This document shows, piece by piece, positions 58,126 through 64,000 of a stretch of DNA of 64,000 nt. Source of the DNA: Myoxocephalus aenaeus (lineage: Eukaryota; Chordata; Actinopteri; Perciformes; Cottidae); assembly GCA_038501785.1 (NCBI GenBank), contig JBAMJR010000272.1:416001-480000 (forward strand), written 5' to 3'. The notes below the pieces were generated by a model, which saw nothing but the letters and a program-made list of their open reading frames with translations, did no database searches and was not told the DNA's origin. Both the position numbers and the translations under genes were made by a program. Position 1 is the first letter of the stretch. The number at the start of each line of letters is the position of its first letter.

Positions 58126-59446
58126 TGTGTAGATGTGTAGTTGTGGGTGTAGATGTGTAGTTGTGGGTGTAGATGTGTAGTTGTGGGTGTAGATGTGTGT
58201 GTTGTGTGTGTAGATGTGTAGTTGTGGGTGTAGATGTGTAGTTGTGGGTGTAGATGTGTGTGTTGTGTGTGTAGATGTGTAGTTGTGGGTGTAGATGTGT
58301 GTGTTGTGTGTGTAGATGTGTAGTTGTGGGTGTAGATGTGTGTGTTGTGTGTGTAGATGTGTAGTTGTGGGTGTAGATGTATAGTTGTGGGTGTAGATGT
58401 GTGTGTTGTGGGTGTAGATGTGTGTGTGTTGTTGGTTTAGATGTGTAGATGTGTGTGTTGTGGGTGTATAAGTGTGTGTTGTTGGTGCAGATGTGTAGTT
58501 ATGGGTGTAGATGTGTAGTTGTGGGTGTAGATGTGTAGTTGTTGGTGTAGATGTGTGTGTTGTGTGTGCAGATGTGTAGTTGTGGGTGTAGATGTGTAGT
58601 TGTTGGTGTAGATGTGTGTGTTGTGGGTGTAGATGTGTAGTTGTGGGTGTAGATGTGTGTGTTGTGTGTGTAGATGTGTGTGTGTTGTGTGTGTAGATGT
58701 GTGTGTGTTGTGTGTGTAGATGTGTAGTTGTGGGTGTAGATGTGTGTGTTGTGAGTGTAGATGTGTAGTTGTGGGTGTAGATGTGTAGTTGTGTGTGTAG
58801 ATGTGTAGTTGTGTGTGTAGTTGTGTGTGTAGATGTGTGTGGTGTGTGTGTAGATGTGGGTGTAGATGTGTAGTTGTGGGTGTAGATGTGTGTGTTGTGG
58901 GTGTAGATGTGTAGTTGTGGGTGTAGATGTGTGTGTTGTGAGTGTAGTGAGTGTAGATGTGTGTAGTTGTGGGTGTAGATGTGTAGTTGTGGGTGTAGAT
59001 GTGTAGTTGTGGGTGTAGATGTGTAGTTGTGGGTGTAGATGTGTAGTTGTGGGTGTAGTTGTGGGTGTTGATGTGTGTGTTGTGAGTGTAGATGTGTTTG
59101 TGTGTTCTGGGTGTAGATGTGTGTGCAGATGTGTAATTGTGGGTGTAGATGTGTGTGTTGTGAGTGTAGATGTGTGTAGTTGTGGGTATAGATGTGTGTA
59201 GTTGCGGGTATAGATGTGTGTGTGTTGCGAGTGTAGATGTGTGTGTTGTGAGTGTAGATGTGTGTGTGTTGTGAGTGTAGATGTGTGTGTGTTGTGAGTG
59301 TAGATGTGTGTGTGTTGTGGGTGTAGATGTGTGTGTGTGTGTGTGTTGTGGGTGTAGATGTGTGTGCGCGTGTTGTGAGTGTAGATGTGTGTGTGTGTTG
59401 TGTGTGTAGATGTGTGTGTGTGTGTTGTGAGTGTAGATGTGTGTGT
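58126..59446. repeat. 20/21-bp GT-rich minisatellite (main block)
   Basis: About 65 units with cores TGTAGATGTGTAGTTGTGGG (20 bp) and TGTAGATGTGTGTGTTGTGTG (21 bp), grading into GT-rich forms on the right. The stub at 56335-56390 is the same array. It is flanked on the right by the LTR of the Ty3/gypsy element. The minus-strand THLHPQLHIYTHN frames of 345-457 codons are artefacts. Confidence 0.95.
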
Positions 59447-59941
59447 TGTGGCAACCCGGGGGACTTGGAGGCAAGATTCAACAATAAAATAGGAGACTCA
59501 GAGACATTAGTACGTTAACAAAAAGGGTCCTTTAATAAACAGGTTTGGGGTCAAGGGGAATGGGGTTAAACTCAACAAAAGGTTCCTCCCGGTCGGGGTC
59601 TTCGGTCTCACGAGCAGCGTCCTTTGCTCTGTGAGGGCAGATCAGAGGAGAGAAGTTTAATACACGGTTTACCTCGTGTCTGTGGCGGCTCCTCTCCTGG
59701 GTTCAGGGGATCCTCCTAGCCTCCTGTCCAGTCTGTATTTCCTCTCCCTCTGCTTCCCAGCTCTGAGATTATATGTCCCCTCTAATCACCTGATGGGCTG
59801 CAGGTGTGTCCAATGCCAGGTGCCGATTGGCTGCAGCACCTGCACTGGGAAGTACATTCCCTTGATCACCTCCCCCAACCTGAGCTTGGGGATCCGCCTC
59901 CTGCACTCTCTCTGCTCCTCCTTTCCTCCTCGTTTGCCACA
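59447..59941 (-). repeat. 3' LTR (495 bp)
   Basis: On the element's strand it begins TGTGGCAA (59941-59934) and ends TTGCCACA (59454-59447), a perfect 8-bp terminal inverted repeat with the usual TG...CA. Internal signals on that strand are a CCAAT box (59826-59830), a TATA-like CATATAAT (59768-59775) and an ATTAAA poly(A) signal (59531-59536), in the order expected for U3, R and U5. The stop codon of gag-pol (59786-59788) lies inside U3. The outside neighbour at 59442-59446 (TGTGT) would be the target duplication, to be compared with the other end. Confidence 0.85.
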
Positions 59942-62900
59942 CACCCCCTCCACCAGCTCCAGGTGGCGGCTGGGAGCGTCAACCAACCAGCATTCATCTC
60001 TCCTGGACAGGGCATCGGCATTTCCATGGGCTTTTCCAGATCTGTGCTCAACAGAAAAATTAAAGTTTTGCAACTCCAAAAACCACCTTGTAACCCGTGC
60101 ATTAGTGTCCTTGGCTGTTGACATCCATTTTAATGGTGCATGGTCTGTTACCAGGGTGAATCTTCTGCCCAGGAGGTAATATCGCAGCTTGGTCAGGGCC
60201 CACTTAATTGCCAGACATTCCTTCTCTACAGTTGAATAGTTCATTTCGTGTTTTAGCAACTTACGGCTAATATAGGTCACTGGGTGTTCCTCCCCTCCCC
60301 TAACCTGGGACATCACAGCTCCCACCCCTGATCCTGATGCATCTGCATGGACGACGAACGTGTCCCCAAAGTTTGGTGTACTCAACACCGGCTCGGTGCA
60401 TAAGGCCTTCTGAAGGGTTGCAAACGCTTCGTCTGCTTCGGCACTCCAGAGCACATGGTGTGGCTGGCTGTTCTTTGTCATTTCGTGTAAGGGTCCTGCA
60501 ATGGTAGCAAAGTGAGGGATAAAACACTGATAATAGCCAACTAGTCCCAGGAACGTTTTTACTTGCTTTTTCGTCGCTGGCTTAGGCCAGGTGGTGATGG
60601 CTTCCACCTTCCGGAGTTGGGGCTTTACACTGCCCCTCCCAATAGTGTAGCCGAGGTACTGTGCCTCTTCTAGACCAAGGTGACACTTTTTGGGATTGGC
60701 AGTTAGGCCAGCTTGCCGTAGGCTTCCCAAGACAGCTCTCAAGTGGCCTACGTGGGAGGTCCAGTCGGGACTGTGAACGATCACATCGTCCAAGTAGGCA
60801 GCTGCATACTCCCGATGAGGTCGGAGCACCTGGTCCATCATCCTCTGGAAGGTAGCTGGCGCTCCATGGACGCCGAAGGGCAGGACTTTGTAGTGATACA
60901 GACCTTCCGGGGTAGCAAAGGCTGTCTTTTCTTTGGCTCTTTCGGTGAGGGGAACCTGCCAGTAACCCTTGGTGAGATCAAGAGTGGACACAAACCGGGC
61001 TGGGCCTAGTCGCTCAATCAATTCATCTACCCTCGGCATAGGGTAGGCATCAAATTTAGAGATTTCATTCACTTTCCTAAAGTCATTACAGAATCTCTCT
61101 GTGCCATCTGGTTTGGGAGCCAGAACAATTGGGCTGGACCAGGCACTGTGTGACTCCTCTATAACCCCCATTTCCAACATCTTTCTCACCTCTTCTTTGA
61201 TAGTCTCCCTTTTTGCCTCCGGAATGCGATAGGGCCGAAGCCTCACCTTCTTTCCTGGCTCCGTGATTATGTCATGCTGGATCACACTGGTGCGTCCCGG
61301 TAGGTCAGAAAACACATCCTTGAACTGGCTGGTCAGTTCCATCATGTCTTGTCGGTGGGCCGGGCCCAACTGGGGGCCTAGAGTTACCTGTGAAGGGACA
61401 GGATCTGGGATGCCAACGGTTAAGGCTGGTATCGGAACATTGTCAGAGCTATGCCACTTCTTCAAGAGATTAATGTGATAAAGTTGACAGGGTTTCCTTC
61501 TCCCAGGTTGTCTCACCTTATAGTTGACCTCGCTCACCCTCTCAATCACTTCATAGGGCCCGTGCCACTTGGCCAGGAACTTGCATTCGGCCGTTGGAAC
61601 CAGGACCAAGACGAACTCACCGGGCTGGAACTCCCGCACTTGAGCTTTCCGGTTGTAGATTTGGGCTTGAGCGCGTTGTGCTTGCTGCATATGCTCCCGC
61701 ACTAGAGGCCATATTTTACCCATCCTCGTCTGCATCTGGTCAACATACTCTATTATGGAGCGGTGGGGTGATGGCTGCTGTTCCCAGGCTTCTTTAGCCA
61801 GATCCAGCATGCCCCTGGGTCTCCGTCCGTACAGCAACTCAAATGGCGAGAACCCTGTGGAAGCCTGGGGAACTTCTCTGATTGAAAATAAGACAAAGGG
61901 GATTAGTTGGTCCCAGTTTTTCCCATCCACCTCAATAGTCTTCCTCAGCATTTGTTTTAGGGTCTTATTAAAACGTTCTACCAGGCCATCAGTCTGTGGG
62001 TGGTACACAGAGGTTCTTATTTGGCTCACCTTCAACAACTTGCACATCTCCTTCATTACCCGAGACATGAAGCAGCTTCCCTGGTCAGTTAGGAGCTCTT
62101 TCACAATGCCTACTCGACTACAGAGGAGGAACAGTTCTCTGGCCACGGCCTTAGCATTTGCAGTGCGTAATGGGACTGCCTCGGGGTAGCGGGTGGCATA
62201 GTCCATGATGACCAGGATATAACGATGCCCCCTACTGGACTTCGGCAGGGGCCCTACTATATCCATGGCCACTCTCTGGAAGGGAACATCAATTAAGGGT
62301 AATGGGATCAGGGGATTCTGGTAGTGTACCTTTGGAGCTGTCTTCTGGCACTCCCGGCAGCTTTTGCAGTAATCCTGGACCGCCCTCTTCACCCCTGGCC
62401 AGTAGAAGCGACCCAGGATTCTGTCGTAGGTCTTCTCTACTCCCAGATGAGCTCCCAACAGGTGGGAATGGGCTAGGTACAACACTTTCGGAACATAGCG
62501 TTTAGGGACTAGCAACTGTTCAACAATAGATTCCCCCAGCTTAGCTACCCTATATAGGAGGCCATTTTTCACCGAAAAATGTGGGAAGGTGGCAACACTC
62601 ACCCCTTCCTCCGGTTTCCCCTCGACCACGGCCAGGTTCTGTCTGGCTTGTTCCAGGTTGGGGTCTTCCAACTGGGCGGTCCCAAACTGTCCTGGGCTGA
62701 CAGCATTTTCCTCTTCTGCCAGGGGGAACTCGGAAAAAACTTCGTTTGACGAGGCCTCTGTCGGCTGTGGGTCCTCCCTCGCCGGGGCCTCTGCTGTGGT
62801 TAGGGTTTCTTCATCCGTCTCTCCTCCCGATGAACCAGTCGGGCTAGACGGTGCGGCACAGGCATGTACCACTTCGGCCTTCCGGGGACCCCGAGGTCTG

Positions 62901-64000
62901 CGGCTTCTCCGGCTGTCAGTCATCCTGTGGGCCCACAACCGCCAGAATATGGGGCAGTCCCGACCAATCAGCACTGGTACTGGCAAATTATCTACCACTC
63001 CCGCCAGGACTTCGAAAGTGCCCCTTGTGGTCTGGACCTTAATGTGGGTGGTAGGATAATTTCGTGAATCCCCATGGACACAGGATACTGGGATAGGGGG
63101 CCCCCTGGGACCTGTTGTCAGCCCTGGACGTAGGAGGGTGACTGCACTCCCTGAGTCCAGTAGGGCTTCTGCATCCTGGTCCCCTATTCTGACAGGAAGC
63201 TTTGGGGCCCTTGCACCCTCATGGGCCCAGCAAGTTGTCAGGTAGCTGCCGGCCTTCGGTTGTGGATCTGATGAGCCCGCCGTCGGCATCAGTACCTCAT
63301 TCCCCGGACAACTCCACGCTAAATGTCCTTCTTGGCCACAGGTGAAGCACTTCCGGCGGTCCTGATTCACCAGGGGTCGACGTTGGGGTGGTGACTTGGG
63401 GTGCGCAACCTGTGGAATCTGGCCGTGGGGCGGTGTCTCCGGGCCTCCCTTCCTCAACCGTGGCTCTTGCCGACTGCTCCGCATCAGCTCCACTGTGACC
63501 TGGTGGTTTTCCAAGAGTTCCACTAGGTCATCCACCGTCTTCGGGCTGCTTCGGGAGGCGTGTAGTTTGGCATCCCCAGGTAGTGCTCTAACACAACGGT
63601 CCATTACCACTCTGTCCAGGGCGGGGGGTCCATCTCCCGTGGTTAGCCAACTGTGTGTCAGCCGCATAAGGGTCGCAACCTGCGGCCGCACTGGGGCCGT
63701 AGCGTCATATGACCAGGAGTGGAATTGTTGCGCCCTTGTCTGGAGGTTGTGACCATAATGGGCTAGGATGGCTGCTTTTAATGCCTCATAATTGTTCACT
63801 TCGGCAAGGGAGAGGTCCCGACAGGCTTTTTGCGCATCGCCTGTCAAAAAAGGGCCAAGTAGACCTGCCCACTCTGCTTCAGGCCAGCCCACCCTCTTTG
63901 CCGTTCTTTCAAAAACCTCTAGGTAGGCTTCAATGTCATCCTCACCAGTCTGCTTGGTGAGCACTTTACTGGGCTGTGTAGGCCTCTCTGGTTTAATCAG
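59786..64000 (-). CDS. Gag-pol polyprotein of Gmr1-type retrotransposon (5' partial)
   Basis: Single uninterrupted frame, open to the window edge, so the N-terminus is missing. Residue numbers count from the GTG at 63964, which is not the true start. Gag-like region about 1-170; zinc knuckle CFTCGQEGHLAWSC 206-219; aspartic protease with LLDSGSA (Asp270). Integrase: HHCC finger (His499, His506, Cys533, Cys536) and catalytic Asp568, Asp627 and Glu663, then a GPY module near 802-804. Reverse transcriptase: LDLTKGYWQVPL and active site YLDD (1057-1060). RNase H: Asp1208, Glu1247 and Asp1274. All expected catalytic residues are visible. The final 51 codons (from Cys1342) lie in the LTR. The product would copy the element's RNA into DNA and integrate it. 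The frame looks recently active or under selection. Confidence 0.93.
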   Translation of the reverse strand: MIKPERPTQPSKVLTKQTGEDDIEAYLEVFERTAKRVGWPEAEWAGLLGPFLTGDAQKACRDLSLAEVNNYEALKAAILAHYGHNLQTRAQQFHSWSYDATAPVRPQVATLMRLTHSWLTTGDGPPALDRVVMDRCVRALPGDAKLHASRSSPKTVDDLVELLENHQVTVELMRSSRQEPRLRKGGPETPPHGQIPQVAHPKSPPQRRPLVNQDRRKCFTCGQEGHLAWSCPGNEVLMPTAGSSDPQPKAGSYLTTCWAHEGARAPKLPVRIGDQDAEALLDSGSAVTLLRPGLTTGPRGPPIPVSCVHGDSRNYPTTHIKVQTTRGTFEVLAGVVDNLPVPVLIGRDCPIFWRLWAHRMTDSRRSRRPRGPRKAEVVHACAAPSSPTGSSGGETDEETLTTAEAPAREDPQPTEASSNEVFSEFPLAEEENAVSPGQFGTAQLEDPNLEQARQNLAVVEGKPEEGVSVATFPHFSVKNGLLYRVAKLGESIVEQLLVPKRYVPKVLYLAHSHLLGAHLGVEKTYDRILGRFYWPGVKRAVQDYCKSCRECQKTAPKVHYQNPLIPLPLIDVPFQRVAMDIVGPLPKSSRGHRYILVIMDYATRYPEAVPLRTANAKAVARELFLLCSRVGIVKELLTDQGSCFMSRVMKEMCKLLKVSQIRTSVYHPQTDGLVERFNKTLKQMLRKTIEVDGKNWDQLIPFVLFSIREVPQASTGFSPFELLYGRRPRGMLDLAKEAWEQQPSPHRSIIEYVDQMQTRMGKIWPLVREHMQQAQRAQAQIYNRKAQVREFQPGEFVLVLVPTAECKFLAKWHGPYEVIERVSEVNYKVRQPGRRKPCQLYHINLLKKWHSSDNVPIPALTVGIPDPVPSQVTLGPQLGPAHRQDMMELTSQFKDVFSDLPGRTSVIQHDIITEPGKKVRLRPYRIPEAKRETIKEEVRKMLEMGVIEESHSAWSSPIVLAPKPDGTERFCNDFRKVNEISKFDAYPMPRVDELIERLGPARFVSTLDLTKGYWQVPLTERAKEKTAFATPEGLYHYKVLPFGVHGAPATFQRMMDQVLRPHREYAAAYLDDVIVHSPDWTSHVGHLRAVLGSLRQAGLTANPKKCHLGLEEAQYLGYTIGRGSVKPQLRKVEAITTWPKPATKKQVKTFLGLVGYYQCFIPHFATIAGPLHEMTKNSQPHHVLWSAEADEAFATLQKALCTEPVLSTPNFGDTFVVHADASGSGVGAVMSQVRGGEEHPVTYISRKLLKHEMNYSTVEKECLAIKWALTKLRYYLLGRRFTLVTDHAPLKWMSTAKDTNARVTRWFLELQNFNFSVEHRSGKAHGNADALSRRDECWLVDAPSRHLELVEGVCGKRGGKEEQRECRRRIPKLRLGEVIKGMYFPVQVLQPIGTWHWTHLQPIR
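59942..59953 (-). promoter_or_regulatory. Polypurine tract for plus-strand priming
   Basis: On the element's strand the purine-rich run GGTGGAGGGGG directly precedes the LTR start TGTGGCAA. This is where reverse transcription would prime plus-strand DNA. It lies inside the open reading frame. Confidence 0.7.

Larger units (their letters stand above)
59447..64000 (-). mobile_element. Gmr1-type Ty3/gypsy LTR retrotransposon, runs off right edge
   Basis: Minus-strand element with its 3' LTR at 59447-59941 and an intact gag-pol frame reaching the window edge. The domain order is Gag, zinc knuckle, protease, integrase, reverse transcriptase, RNase H. Placing integrase before reverse transcriptase is unlike ordinary Ty3/gypsy elements; it defines the Gmr1-like group known from cod and other deuterostomes. 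The element is inserted at the right end of the GT-rich minisatellite. The 5' LTR, primer-binding site and Gag start lie beyond 64000. Confidence 0.92.

Noticed and set aside
58111..59484. 345- and 457-codon histidine/threonine-rich minus-strand frames
   Set aside because: They are translations of the GT-rich minisatellite, not a histidine-rich protein gene.
59676..63960. Plus-strand frames of 60-167 codons across the retrotransposon
   Set aside because: They are antisense shadows of the gag-pol frame.

Overview
The window looks like a teleost fish nuclear chromosome segment. It holds spliced vertebrate genes (an LHFPL3-type tetraspan gene and mitochondrial carnitine-carrier-like exons), a fish-type tRNA-derived SINE, a LINE reverse transcriptase, hAT DNA-transposon remnants and a Gmr1-type Ty3/gypsy element. 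Long CA/GT and TA microsatellites run through it. The species cannot be fixed from this sequence. By my estimate about two thirds of the window is tandem repeat, in at least nine unrelated minisatellite or satellite families.

Layout. 1-25912: one giant pyrimidine-rich satellite made of two modules (10 bp and 11 bp, usually joined as 21 bp), with a second-order repeat of about 8.1 kb. 26331-28435 (minus): exons 2 and 1 of an lhfpl3-like gene. Its final exon is not visible, so the satellite may lie in its last intron or just downstream. 28585-30277: a 22-bp minisatellite immediately upstream of that gene, carrying an E-box in many copies. 30668-30867: SINE. 31-33 kb: microsatellites. 33267-34252: 54-bp minisatellite. 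34661-35737: 20-bp purine-rich minisatellite ending at a possible leader-peptide exon. 36632-37062: dispersed repeat with a long inverted repeat. 37050-42660 (minus): pieces of a carnitine/acylcarnitine carrier-like gene, one good exon and two damaged or doubtful ones, split by a 4.7-kb 37-bp minisatellite. 42741-43988: unrecognised coding-like remnant. 44358-44608 (minus): hAT transposase C-terminal fragment. 44626-48019: 49-bp minisatellite. 48020-49735: 5'-truncated LINE. 49729-54716: 32-bp minisatellite. 54.7-56.3 kb: unique sequence and microsatellites. 56335-59446: a GT-rich minisatellite split by a 1.7-kb hAT element. 59447-64000 (minus): an LTR retrotransposon running off the right edge.

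Most interesting. (a) The hAT copy at 56399-58125 carries a possible three-exon gene for 109 residues, with all junctions in phase 0, strong splice signals at three of the four sites, a poly(A) signal and a duplicated CCAAT/CRE-like upstream module. (b) The LTR element has one uninterrupted gag-pol frame with integrase before reverse transcriptase (Gmr1 order), and its last 51 codons lie inside the LTR. (c) The 25.9-kb satellite is stop-free in all three plus frames except at rare point mutations, which yields artefactual reading frames of up to 4329 codons. (d) An expanded E-box array sits just upstream of lhfpl3. No computation or database search was possible. Copy numbers and family names come from reading the sequence.
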